A DNA stretch of 64,000 nt, from positions 16,552 to 80,551 of the forward strand of contig NZ_JAERQF010000026.1 in the NCBI RefSeq assembly GCF_016734815.1. Direction: 5' to 3'. Origin of the DNA: Hymenobacter rubidus. GTDB lineage: Bacteria > Bacteroidota > Bacteroidia > Cytophagales > Hymenobacteraceae. Positions 1-8,173 of this stretch are shown here, piece after piece (position 1 is the first letter of the stretch; each line of letters opens with the position of its first letter). The position numbers were made by a program, and so were the translations under genes. The notes below the pieces were generated by a model. That model was not told where the DNA came from. It was given only the letters and a program-made list of their open reading frames with translations, and made no database searches.

Positions 1-972
1 GGGCTGGCTTTGACGTGGGTGGGTGGCGTGCCTACGGCCGGCGCACAGGCCGTAGGACCCTCTGGTGGCTACCTGCTCCGCAAAGCCGAAACGCTGGGCA
101 TGGCCGGCCAATACGATGCCGCTGCTGCGGCTTACAGCCAGGCCGCCGCCGCTTTTCACCAAGCCAACGACGCTGATGGCCAACTGCGCGCCACCACCCA
201 GCTCGCGGCCCTGGAAGAAAAACGGGCCGACAATCTATTGGCCACCCTTGATGCTCCGGTCGCTCGGTCCGCACCGACCCGCACGGCCGTGCCTACTGCC
301 CGGCTTGCGGGCGCGCTGCCACCCGGCCCTACACCTGTGGCCGGCAAAGTTGCCAACGGCCGGCCGCTGGGGCTGTTTTTTATGACGCGCTACATACCCG
401 CGTGGCATTCGCTGGAAAAAGCCACCTGGTATTTTGCGCCCGGTGGGCAAGTGTATCACAACCCCACCAGCCTTGATGCGGCGGGGTTTGCCGCCCTCAA
501 ACCCGGCGACCGCGGCACCTACCAGGCCGGCGCGGCCCCCACCGTGAAGTGGGCCGATGGACGCTCTGAGCCGTTCAAAATCGAAACCACCGGGGGCAAC
601 TCGTTTAACCACGACATGGGTATTTTCGTGGGGATGGGGCCGTTTGGCAGCGCCCAGGAGCTGGTGGGAAATTTTCAGGGCGGCAATTCAGTGACCGGGG
701 CTGCGGTGTCGAGCAGTTTGGAACTGCACGCCGATGGCACCTACCGCGGCGGCTTTGCGGCCAGCATCAGTGCTTCATCAAACCAGGGCAAGACGACGGT
801 GGGCAACTCCGGCGACAGCGCCGGCCGCTGGAGCCTGAACGGCTGGGTACTCAGCCTGACCAATGCCCAGGGCCGCACCACAAGCGGCGTGGCGTACCCA
901 ATCGAAAAGGACGAAAAAACCGGCCGGGTGGTGCGTTTCTACTTTAACAACGTAGCGTATGCCCGGCAGTAA
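1..972 (+). CDS. Secreted TPR-like/beta-rich hypothetical protein, 5' end cut by window
   Basis: The frame is open from base 1, so the true start lies outside the window; the first visible residues (GLALTWV...AGAQA) look like the end of a signal peptide. After it come roughly 45 residues with the alternating small/aromatic pattern of a TPR-like helical repeat (EAAxxYxxAxxAF), an Ala/Pro-rich linker, then a beta-rich domain ending in GRWSLNGWVLSLT. The same architecture recurs in the gene at 1329-2324, so the two are tandem paralogues. I recognise no catalytic motif. A periplasmic or outer-membrane role is inferred from the signal peptide only. The TTG at base 10 is not a convincing start. Confidence 0.75.
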   Translation, partial: GLALTWVGGVPTAGAQAVGPSGGYLLRKAETLGMAGQYDAAAAAYSQAAAAFHQANDADGQLRATTQLAALEEKRADNLLATLDAPVARSAPTRTAVPTARLAGALPPGPTPVAGKVANGRPLGLFFMTRYIPAWHSLEKATWYFAPGGQVYHNPTSLDAAGFAALKPGDRGTYQAGAAPTVKWADGRSEPFKIETTGGNSFNHDMGIFVGMGPFGSAQELVGNFQGGNSVTGAAVSSSLELHADGTYRGGFAASISASSNQGKTTVGNSGDSAGRWSLNGWVLSLTNAQGRTTSGVAYPIEKDEKTGRVVRFYFNNVAYARQ

Positions 973-1003
973 GAGCACCCCGTTTTTCGTGCTGCCTTCT
1001 TTC

Positions 1004-1255
1004 ATGGATGCATTGCCGCGCTGGCTACGCAGAGCCATCCTGGGGATTTTGTGGTTGGGTGTGGGCCTTGGCCTGCTTTTCCTGGCCGCGTGCCTCTTCT
1101 GGTACCTGGCCTGGACCAATACAGGCACGCTGAACGACGAGCGAATGAGAGAGCAGGAGAGCGAGCACATAGACACAGCCCGCTTTCGCCCTCCCGGGCC
1201 CGGCCAAACCGTTGCGAACCCCACAACCGATTCTGTTGCCAGAGCGGCCCGCTGA
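1004..1255 (+). CDS. Small single-pass membrane protein
   Basis: Encodes 83 residues if the ATG at 1004 is used. An in-frame ATG at 959 would overlap the preceding gene and add a non-membrane leader, so 1004 is preferred. A basic start (ALPRWLRRA) is followed by one strongly hydrophobic helix of about 22 residues with a Leu/Gly/Trp-rich face, then a polar acidic tail of about 45 residues. This fits a single-pass inner-membrane protein with a short soluble tail. It sits between the two paralogous secreted proteins and may be transcribed with them. No family recognised. Confidence 0.5.
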   Translation: MDALPRWLRRAILGILWLGVGLGLLFLAACLFWYLAWTNTGTLNDERMREQESEHIDTARFRPPGPGQTVANPTTDSVARAAR

Positions 1256-1328
1256 CAGCGGCAGGCACACGCAGCTTTCGCTGCATTCCCCTTTTGTCTT
1301 ATTCCGTTCACCTTAGTTCTTGTCAATC

Positions 1329-2324
1329 ATGCCGGTGCGTTTTGTCTACTCCTGTCACTCCTGGTTGCTTGCGGCCCTCATGCTTCCCGTAACGGCGGCC
1401 TTTGCCCAGTTGGCCTATAGCGGCCCTCCCGGCGCCGAAGTCTTCAAAAAAGCCCAGCAGCTGGAAGCTGCCGGCAACAAAGCCGCAGCCAGCGCAGCGT
1501 ACCAGCAAGCCTACGAAGCCTTTACCAGCGTCGACGATTCCGAGGGCATGACCAAGGCACTGGCCCGCAAAAACGCACTGGCGGGCGGGGCCGGAACTGC
1601 CCGGGCAGCAGCCAGCGTGCCGGCACCGGCCAAGGCGGCCCAAACGGTGGCGGCCCCGCCGGCGCCCGCCGGACCCGCGCCCCAGGCCGGCCGCATGGAG
1701 GGCAACAAGCCGGTGGGCTTGTTTTTCGTCACCAAGTCGGTGCTGGGTAACTTCTTCACCCTGAGCTATTACTTTGCGCCCAACGGCATTGCTTATGAAA
1801 ACCCGCCCGGCCTGAGCGCCGCCGAACTGGCGGCCACGCCCGCCCGCAACCGGGGCAAGTACTCCGTTGCCGGCAAAACGCTGACCATTGCCTGGACGGG
1901 GGCGGCCAAGCCCGAAAGCGCCGAAATGAACATGCTGAAAGGAGGCTTTAGCTGGAGCCTGGGCAGTATTTTTTCGGCAGTGGGGCCGTTTCACAGCGCG
2001 GCGCAGCTGGTGGGCTCTTTCGAGGGCGGCAGCAGTTCTTACACCCCGATGGGCGGTGCCGTGGTATCAAAGTCGCTCACCTTTCGGCCCGATGGCACCT
2101 ACACCAGCGGCGGGGTAGCCACGGTTACGTCCGTGACCGAGCGCAGCGTGGCCGAAACCGGCGGCTCCTCCAAGCAAGGCGGGCGCTGGCAGCTCAATGG
2201 CTGGTACCTGACGCTGACCGATGCCCAGGGCCGCACTGTGCGCGACGTGGCCTACCCGGTGGGCGACGGCAAAGGCAAAATTACGCTGTTCAATTTCAAC
2301 GGAATGGCCTATTCACGGCAGTAG
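1329..2324 (+). CDS. Secreted TPR-like/beta-rich hypothetical protein (paralogue of the gene at 1-972)
   Basis: 331 residues from the ATG at 1329; an upstream TTG in frame is less likely. Residues 1-27 form a signal peptide ending in AFAQ. Residues about 30-85 resemble a TPR pair (AQQLEAAGNKAAASAAYQQA), followed by an Ala/Pro/Val-rich low-complexity linker. The C-terminal half begins at GNKPVGLFFVTK and ends in GRWQLNGWYLTLTDAQGRT, the same pattern as in the gene upstream. The repeated D-G-T-Y...G-R-W-x-L-x-G layout suggests a small beta-barrel, lipocalin-like in feel, but no function can be assigned. It looks like a recent tandem duplication with divergence. Confidence 0.8.
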   Translation: MPVRFVYSCHSWLLAALMLPVTAAFAQLAYSGPPGAEVFKKAQQLEAAGNKAAASAAYQQAYEAFTSVDDSEGMTKALARKNALAGGAGTARAAASVPAPAKAAQTVAAPPAPAGPAPQAGRMEGNKPVGLFFVTKSVLGNFFTLSYYFAPNGIAYENPPGLSAAELAATPARNRGKYSVAGKTLTIAWTGAAKPESAEMNMLKGGFSWSLGSIFSAVGPFHSAAQLVGSFEGGSSSYTPMGGAVVSKSLTFRPDGTYTSGGVATVTSVTERSVAETGGSSKQGGRWQLNGWYLTLTDAQGRTVRDVAYPVGDGKGKITLFNFNGMAYSRQ

Positions 2325-2447
2325 CATCCCGGCGTTCGAGGCCATTGGCCTGTGGTGCTCGCCCCCCATTTGCTCGTTACAAGCAAAATTGCACTTGTAC
2401 CAAAATTTGTTTGACTATGCTGTGTGATTAGTTTAACCTAACGCGAG

Positions 2448-3446
2448 ATGAGAATGATGCTTTTTACAGCCTTTCAAAAGAGATGGTACGCCACACTGGC
2501 CGTTGCGGCAGTGCTAGTGAGTGCCTGCTCCAAAACCAGCGAAACAAGCCCTGCACCAGCAAGCAACGGGGCTTGGGCAGGGACACTCGTGCATAATTAC
2601 GCGAACGACATGCAGGAATACAGCTTTACGGCCAAAACCAATACTACCTTCAAGACGGCAGGCAATGACCCGGTGCGCTTGGCCGATGGCTCGACGCTGT
2701 ACGTGAACAAGGCCTTCAGCGGGGCTCGCCTCGAAGTGACCAATGCTGCCGGCAACCAAGTGCGTGTGATTTACAACTCGCAAAGTTCAGCATCAGCTAT
2801 TTCCAACCCCAAAATCTCGCCCGATGGCAGCAAAGTGGCCTTTACTTACACGGAGTACTACAACCGCGCGCCGGTACCGTTCAGCTACGGTACGGTCGTG
2901 ATGGACCTGAACGGCAACTATTTGGCCGGCGCAGAAGGCTATTTTAGCCCCGCCTGGCTGCCCGATGGCCGCCTGGTGATGGCCGGCGATTACGATTCCA
3001 ACATCAACTTCCAAGCCCCCGCCACTCCCTCGGCCAAGGCCGGTCTGTACATCGGCACAATTGCCGGGACCGGCATCAACGTTAGCCGCGTTGCGGCGGT
3101 AGCGAGCAACCCGACGCCGATTTTGCCCTCGGTGAGCCCGGATGGCACCCGCATTGCCTTTGTACAAAACACCCACCTTTGGCTGGTGAACACCGACGGC
3201 ACGGGCCTGCGCGCCCTCACCACCGCTTCGGGCAGTCAGGAGGGGCATTCGGTTTGGTCGCCCGACGGCAAGTATGTGGCATTCTGGACGTACAAGACCT
3301 TCGAGCAGAGTTATTACACTGCCTTGGGAGTGGTGCCTGCCACGGGCACGGGTCCCGTAGCCCTCGAAAACAGCGCCGACATATGGCCCCGCAACGCCGA
3401 TGGCAACCGCATCAGCGGGGGCTGGGGCGGTATCACGTGGCTTTAG
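2448..3446 (+). CDS. Lipoprotein with TolB/PD40-type beta-propeller
   Basis: 332 residues. The N-terminus has a lipoprotein signal with the lipobox-like VSAC around residue 27, then a Ser/Ala/Pro-rich linker. At least three PD40-type repeats are visible: NPKISPDGSKVAFTY, LPSVSPDGTRIAFVQ and SVWSPDGKYVAFWT, plus a weaker SPAWLPDGRLVMAG. This is the TolB/WD40-like propeller signature (xSPDGxxIAF). The protein is probably anchored in the outer or inner membrane facing the periplasm and acts as a binding scaffold; no enzyme residues are visible. It stands alone, with about 120 bases upstream and 217 downstream that hold no gene. Confidence 0.8.
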   Translation: MRMMLFTAFQKRWYATLAVAAVLVSACSKTSETSPAPASNGAWAGTLVHNYANDMQEYSFTAKTNTTFKTAGNDPVRLADGSTLYVNKAFSGARLEVTNAAGNQVRVIYNSQSSASAISNPKISPDGSKVAFTYTEYYNRAPVPFSYGTVVMDLNGNYLAGAEGYFSPAWLPDGRLVMAGDYDSNINFQAPATPSAKAGLYIGTIAGTGINVSRVAAVASNPTPILPSVSPDGTRIAFVQNTHLWLVNTDGTGLRALTTASGSQEGHSVWSPDGKYVAFWTYKTFEQSYYTALGVVPATGTGPVALENSADIWPRNADGNRISGGWGGITWL

Positions 3447-3663
3447 CCCCCGCACACGCAGCCGGGTGCGGCGCATATGCATGTTCGGGAAACAGGCATA
3501 GCTGCGGAATTCGCCTGCTCCCGCTCGCCGGGCTAACGTTTCTGCGCGACATCATTTGCCCGCCGCGCCCGCGTGAGGCTTGCTTGCGCATCGGTCTGTA
3601 TCCTGCCGCTTGGTTAAAAAAGGGAGCGAGCAACTCACGTTCAGACGAGGTAGTGCTTGGGCA

Positions 3664-4683
3664 TTAACTGCCCACGCCGCCCCGGTACAGTGGTGGCGGA
3701 GTGGGCGACTGATAAGTACCGCTTTTTCTGGCCGCTTTGTAGGCTCGCTTGTAGGCTTTTGACTGCTTCCGGCTTTTGCGGCGCCCGCCGGTGAGCAGCC
3801 AGGCCACGCCCGCCGCCAGCATGCCGGCGCCGATGATGGCCGCCTGCACCGGCAGCTTGTCCTTGGGAGCGGGCGGCAGGTGCTCCACGCCGCTGGCATC
3901 GACGCGGGCGGGCTCGTGCACGTAGCGGCCGTGCGACGGGACGGGGTAGTTATCGGCCAGCGCGTGCAGGCCCGTGGCCGCCTGCGGACCACTGATGACC
4001 GGGCCGTGGCCGCAGCCGATGGCTTTGGGTTCCAGGGCGGCCAGGGTTTGGACGGACCGGCGGGCGGCTTCCCAATCGTAGTTGAACGGCGTGCCGGCCC
4101 GGCTGATTTTGGGCAGGCCCAGGAGCACGGCCGGCACCGAGTCGTGGTGGCAGGTGGCAAAGGCATCGGCCCCAATCAGCACCCGGTCGGCTTCGCGGAA
4201 GAACGCCAGCTGGCCGGGCGCATGGCCGGGCACGTGCAGCCAGCGCCAGTTCATGAGGAAAGGCGTGCTGGGGTCGTCGGCATCCAGGGCTTGCACCCGG
4301 TCTTCAAGGTTGGGCAGCTGGGTGGGGAAAAAGCGGCTCATGAACGCCAGCGAGCCGCCCACCGTGGGGTCGCGCGGCGGGTACAGGGCCTGGCCGGTCA
4401 CGTAGGGCAGCTCCAGCGGATGCACCACCACGGGCACGTTCCAGTGGTCGGCCAGCTCTCTGGCCGAGCCCAGGTGGTCGAGGTGGCCGTGGGTGAGGAT
4501 GATGGCCTCGGGGTGGGAGCCGGGGTAAAAAAGCTCATCGGCCGCTTCGAGGATGGTTTTTTTGCTGCCGGGCAAGCCGGTGTCAATCAAGACCCATTCG
4601 CCGGGCGTGCCGGTTTCCACGAAGTAAACATTAACAAAGCGCTGAATGCGCAGCTGGGTAACGCCGGCGGCTAGGGTGTCCAT
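3664..4683 (-). CDS. Metallo-beta-lactamase-fold hydrolase with C-terminal membrane anchor
   Basis: 339 residues from ATG. The metal-binding motif HGHLDH is at residues 65-70 (TxHxHxDH class), with the expected later ligands in VPGHAPG, GADAF and GCGHGP. The domain fills about residues 1-235. Unusually it continues with a linker, one hydrophobic helix near residues 278-298 (AAIIGAGMLAAGVAWLL), and a strongly basic 40-residue tail (RRKSRKQSKAYKRAYKAARK). This fits a cytoplasmic hydrolase tethered by its C-terminus or one facing the periplasm; there is no signal peptide. Substrate unknown; glyoxalase-II-like thioesterase or lactonase activities are common in the superfamily. Divergent from the gene at 4887. 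Confidence 0.85.
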   Translation of the reverse strand: MDTLAAGVTQLRIQRFVNVYFVETGTPGEWVLIDTGLPGSKKTILEAADELFYPGSHPEAIILTHGHLDHLGSARELADHWNVPVVVHPLELPYVTGQALYPPRDPTVGGSLAFMSRFFPTQLPNLEDRVQALDADDPSTPFLMNWRWLHVPGHAPGQLAFFREADRVLIGADAFATCHHDSVPAVLLGLPKISRAGTPFNYDWEAARRSVQTLAALEPKAIGCGHGPVISGPQAATGLHALADNYPVPSHGRYVHEPARVDASGVEHLPPAPKDKLPVQAAIIGAGMLAAGVAWLLTGGRRKSRKQSKAYKRAYKAARKSGTYQSPTPPPLYRGGVGS

Positions 4684-4886
4684 GGGGCAAAGGGGTTTGG
4701 TAAGGAGAAGGAGGAATACTAGGAATACGGAAAAGCAGTTGGTGGGTGTTCAAAAAATAATGTTGACACGGCCTGTAACGAACCGGCCCCGGCCCGGTAC
4801 TCCCCCTGCTGCCTACCCTCGGGCAACCGAAGCAGGCCGGCTCGCATCTGTTCGTTTATCCTCAACCCTCTTTGCCACAAATTCTT

Positions 4887-5693
4887 ATGAAACTTATTCT
4901 TTCTGCGCTCGCTGTGGTATGCAGCACCCTCTCGGCCGGCGCCCAAACCGAGCCGCCGTTCAAAATGAACTGCGACAACGGCAATTGGGGCCACAACAAG
5001 CCGATGAAAGGCTTCTGCGAAACCCGCGACCTGGCCATGAGCGCGCCCGCCGGTCAGCCGCTGACCGTGAGCGCCGACCCCAACGGGGGCATCACCGTGC
5101 ACGGCTGGGACGGCCCCAACATCCGCATCCGCGCCAAAATCCAGACCTGGTCCGACACCGAAGCCGACGCCGCCGCCCGCGTCAAACGCATCAGCATTGC
5201 CACCGCCAACAACACCCTGCGCGCCACCGACCCCGAAAAGGGCAAGAACTGGAGCGTGAGCTACGAACTTTTCGTGCCCCGCGAAACGGCCCTCGCTCTC
5301 AACACCGTGAACGGCGGCATCAGCCTCGACAACCTCAAGGCGGCCATCACCTTTGAAACCACCAACGGCGGCGTGACCCTCGCCAACCTGGGCGGCCAGG
5401 TGAAAGGCGAAACCACCAACGGCGGCGTCAACATTACCCTTAGCGGCAGCAAATGGGAAGGCAAGGGCCTCGACGTGAGCACCACCAACGGCGGTATTCA
5501 CTGGAAGCTGCCGCGCACGTACTCGGCCCAACTCATCAGCAGCACCAACATGGGCGGCATCCACACCAGCCTGCCGGTCACCAAATCGGGCATGTTTCAC
5601 AAAGAAGTGACGGCCAGCCTGGGCCAGGGCGGTGCTCCGGTACGGGCCGTAACCACCAACGGCGGCATCAGCGTGGACCAGGAGCAGGATTAG
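4887..5693 (+). CDS. Exported DUF4097-like beta-helix protein with TTNGG repeats
   Basis: 268 residues from ATG 4887; the upstream TTG at 4872 is rejected because the signal peptide starts at MKLILSALAV. The mature protein carries six copies of an (S/T)xNGGI/V motif: TVNGGISL, TTNGGVTL, TTNGGVNI, TTNGGIHW, TNMGGIHT and TTNGGISV, spaced about 16-25 residues apart. This is typical of DUF4097/DUF4098-type right-handed beta-helix proteins, in which each turn carries an Asn-Gly-Gly. A cell-envelope role after secretion is inferred; members are often near anti-sigma or LiaF-type genes, but none is present here. Two Cys occur near the N-terminus (NCDNGN, GFCET). Confidence 0.8.
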   Translation: MKLILSALAVVCSTLSAGAQTEPPFKMNCDNGNWGHNKPMKGFCETRDLAMSAPAGQPLTVSADPNGGITVHGWDGPNIRIRAKIQTWSDTEADAAARVKRISIATANNTLRATDPEKGKNWSVSYELFVPRETALALNTVNGGISLDNLKAAITFETTNGGVTLANLGGQVKGETTNGGVNITLSGSKWEGKGLDVSTTNGGIHWKLPRTYSAQLISSTNMGGIHTSLPVTKSGMFHKEVTASLGQGGAPVRAVTTNGGISVDQEQD

Positions 5694-5742
5694 GAGCGGG
5701 ACTAGGAGGGCGGTTAACTTATTTATCGTTAGTGCCGACGCA

Positions 5743-6015
5743 TCAGCAGCCGCAGATGAAATCGGGGTAGTCGGCGTAGAGCGGGGCGGGCGTGTCGTCG
5801 AGCCGGATGAGGTGGTCGAGGCGGATTTCCTCACCCGATTTCAGCCGCATAAACTCTACCTTGTCGCGGATGAACAGCGTGTCAATCACACCGGAGTCGA
5901 GGCAAAGCTGGCGCAGGTCGTTGAAATACTGAAGCGCCACGCGGCGGCGCTGGGTAGCGGCGGCTTCGAGCAGGTCGTAGAAATGGCAGTCGATGGGTTT
6001 ATAGTCGGTGCTCAT
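5743..6015 (-). CDS. rof: Rof-like Rho-binding antiterminator
   Basis: 90 residues. The sequence YKPIDCHFYDLLEAAATQRRRVAL resembles the start of E. coli Rof/YaeO (YxPINCxxYDxLExA), and the C-terminal part (GEEIRLDHLIRLD) matches the ExRLDxI strand of that family. Rof binds the Rho hexamer and inhibits Rho-dependent termination in enterobacteria; that function is family knowledge, not shown for this gene. Length fits the family (about 85 residues). The gene is divergent from hutU, and nearly all of the 140-base gap between them is a long palindrome. The C-terminus ends DFICGC, with two extra Cys. Assignment rests on the visible pattern and was not searched. Confidence 0.7.
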   Translation of the reverse strand: MSTDYKPIDCHFYDLLEAAATQRRRVALQYFNDLRQLCLDSGVIDTLFIRDKVEFMRLKSGEEIRLDHLIRLDDTPAPLYADYPDFICGC

Positions 6016-6017
6016 GA

Positions 6018-6124
6018 GGAAAAATGTAGCGTGGACACTGCGAGTCCGCGCGTGTTCGGAGTTGTACGGAAAGGTCGCAACGAGCGGGCATGCGCGGACT
6101 CGCAGAGTCCAGGCTACATTTTCC
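6018..6124. repeat. Long palindrome between the rof-like gene and hutU
   Basis: Arms 6018-6051 and 6092-6124 are near-perfect inverted copies (about 33 bp, two or three mismatches) around a 40-base loop. The core of each arm reads CTGCGAGTCCGCGC or its complement. The left arm ends three bases from the start codon of the minus-strand gene, and the right arm abuts the hutU -7 box. Confidence 0.85.
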
Positions 6125-6132
6125 TATCTTCG
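6125..6132 (+). promoter_or_regulatory. Putative hutU -7 box (TATCTTCG)
   Basis: One mismatch to the Bacteroidota -7 consensus TAnnTTTG, 24 bases upstream of the hutU ATG. It lies directly after the right arm of the palindrome, so the -33 region falls inside the hairpin arm. Confidence 0.5.
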
Positions 6133-6155
6133 CTGCACCACCCAAAAACCTATCC

Positions 6156-7934
6156 ATGACGCCAACTTCTTCCCCCACCGCCGAGCTCAACCTCGAAGCC
6201 AACTCTCTCTCCACCGCCACCGGCGCTGCCTCGCAAAAGCACGACGGCAGGCGCCCGATGTTCTACGAGTTCAAGCCCGCAGAAACCGTGAAGGCCCAGC
6301 ACGGCCCGGAATTGCGCTGCAAAACCTGGGAAGCCGAAGCCGCCCTGCGCATGCTGGAAAATAACCTCGACCCGGCCGTTTCACTTGTTTATGATGAGCT
6401 GATTGTGTACGGCGGGGCCGGCCGCGCCGCCCGCAACTGGAAGGAGTACCAAACCATCGTTAAGACCCTGAAGGAGCTGGAAGCCGACGAAACCATGCTG
6501 GTGCAAAGCGGCAAGGCCGTGGGCGTGCTCAAAACCTGGCCCCACGCGCCCCGCGTCCTCATTGCCAACTCCAACCTCGTGCCCGCCTGGAGCACCCAGG
6601 AATACTTCGACGAGCTCGACAAAATGGGCCTGATGATGTACGGCCAGATGACGGCCGGCTCCTGGATTTACATCGCCACGCAGGGCATTCTGCAGGGCAC
6701 CTACGAGACCTTTGCCGCGATGGCCGACAAGCATTTCGGTGGCAGCCTGCGCGGCACCATCACCCTCACGGCCGGCCTGGGCGGCATGAGCGGCGCCCAG
6801 CCCCTGGCCGTGACCATGAACGATGGCGTCTGCCTCGTCATCGAGCCGATTGCTGAACGTGTATATCAGAAAGTACGCGAGGGCTATTTGGACAAAGCTG
6901 CCGTCAGCCTAAACCATGCATTAGAACTGTGCAACAAAGCCAAAGCTGAAGGTGAAGCATGGTCAATCGGCCTCATCGGCAACGCCGCTACTGTGCTGCC
7001 TCAGTTGCTGGAGCGCGGCTTCAAAGCCGACATCGTGACCGACCAAACCTCGGCCCATGACCTGATGGACTACATTCCCGAAGGCGAAATAGGGGAGGTG
7101 CTGGCCCTGCGCGAAGCCAACCCCGAGGAGTTCAAGAAGCAGGCGCTGGCCTCCATCGTGAAGCACGTTGAGGCCATTCTGGAGATGCAGAAGCGCGGCA
7201 CCATCGCCGTGGACTACGGCAACAACCTGCGCGGCCAGGCCGAAAAAGGCGGCCTGAACGTGCGCGACGAAGCCGGCCAGTTTCTGTACCCCGGCTTTGT
7301 GCCTGGCTACATCCGCCCGCTGTTTTGCGAGGGCAAGGGGCCGTTCCGCTGGGCCGCCCTCAGCGGCGACCCGCAGGACATTCTGCGCATCGACCGCGCC
7401 CTGCTCGAAACCTTCCCCGACAACAAGCTCCTAGCCCGCTGGATTGAAAAGGCCCAGGCCAAAGTGCCCTTCATCGGCCTGCCCGCGCGGGTGTGCTGGC
7501 TGGGCTACGGCGAGCGCGAGAAGTTTGGCCTCGTCATCAACGACCTGGTGGCCCGCGGCGAAGTGAAAGCGCCCATCGTCATCGGGCGCGACCACCTCGA
7601 CTGCGGCTCGGTGGCCTCGCCCAACCGCGAAACCGAAGGCATGAAGGATGGCTCCGACGCCGTGGCCGACTGGCCCCTGCTCAATGCCCTGGCCAACTGC
7701 GCCAGCGGCGCCGACTGGGTGAGCCTACACAACGGCGGCGGCGTGGGCATCGGTAACTCCACCCACTCCGGCATGGTGATAGTGGCGACCGGCACCTCCG
7801 AAAAAGCAGAGCGCCTGCGCCGCGTCCTCACCACCGACCCCGGCATGGGCATCTTCCGCCACGCCGACGCCGGCTACGAGCTGGCCCAGGACGTGGCCCG
7901 CGAGCGCGGAGCCAAGATTCCGGGGTTGAAGTAG
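6156..7934 (+). CDS. hutU: Urocanate hydratase
   Basis: 592 residues from ATG 6156. Converts urocanate to 4-imidazolone-5-propionate, step two of histidine degradation, with tightly bound NAD+. Visible family landmarks: VYGGAGRAARNW and YQTIVKTL near the N-terminus, the glycine-rich TAGLGGMSGAQPLA, and VIGRDHLDCGSVASPNRETE, which contains the conserved active-site-region Cys, then SLHNGGGVGIGNS. It is at the longer end for the family because of about 45 extra N-terminal residues rich in Ser/Thr. No hutH, hutI or hutG is adjacent; the other pathway genes must be elsewhere. Start chosen because the upstream frame runs through the palindrome and the promoter box. Confidence 0.97.
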   Translation: MTPTSSPTAELNLEANSLSTATGAASQKHDGRRPMFYEFKPAETVKAQHGPELRCKTWEAEAALRMLENNLDPAVSLVYDELIVYGGAGRAARNWKEYQTIVKTLKELEADETMLVQSGKAVGVLKTWPHAPRVLIANSNLVPAWSTQEYFDELDKMGLMMYGQMTAGSWIYIATQGILQGTYETFAAMADKHFGGSLRGTITLTAGLGGMSGAQPLAVTMNDGVCLVIEPIAERVYQKVREGYLDKAAVSLNHALELCNKAKAEGEAWSIGLIGNAATVLPQLLERGFKADIVTDQTSAHDLMDYIPEGEIGEVLALREANPEEFKKQALASIVKHVEAILEMQKRGTIAVDYGNNLRGQAEKGGLNVRDEAGQFLYPGFVPGYIRPLFCEGKGPFRWAALSGDPQDILRIDRALLETFPDNKLLARWIEKAQAKVPFIGLPARVCWLGYGEREKFGLVINDLVARGEVKAPIVIGRDHLDCGSVASPNRETEGMKDGSDAVADWPLLNALANCASGADWVSLHNGGGVGIGNSTHSGMVIVATGTSEKAERLRRVLTTDPGMGIFRHADAGYELAQDVARERGAKIPGLK

Positions 7935-7955
7935 GGGCGGGGCATAAAAGGAACG

Positions 7956-8054
7956 GTCATGCTGAGCGAAGTCGAAGCATCTCTCCCGCCATACTAAATC
8001 CTGTCGATTGGATTAGTTGCGTGGTAGAGATGCTTCGACTTCGCTCAGCATGAC
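7956..8054. repeat. Intergenic palindrome, family A
   Basis: Inverted arms starting GTCATGCTGAGCGAAGTCGA and ending in the exact complement, about 30 bp each, around a 40-base AT-richer loop. In this copy both arms carry the same compensating change (GCGAAGTC / GACTTCGC) compared with the common GCGCAGTC form. Lies in the 239-base gap after hutU. Confidence 0.9.
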
Positions 8055-8173
8055 GTTTTTAATGACCAGCTTCACCATCAAACACCCACCAGAAAAAAGC
8101 AAGTCGCCCCCGAAACTGTTAAGCTACCTGCGGCCGCAATTCGTCGCCGCACAACGTCCTAAACTTTCACACC

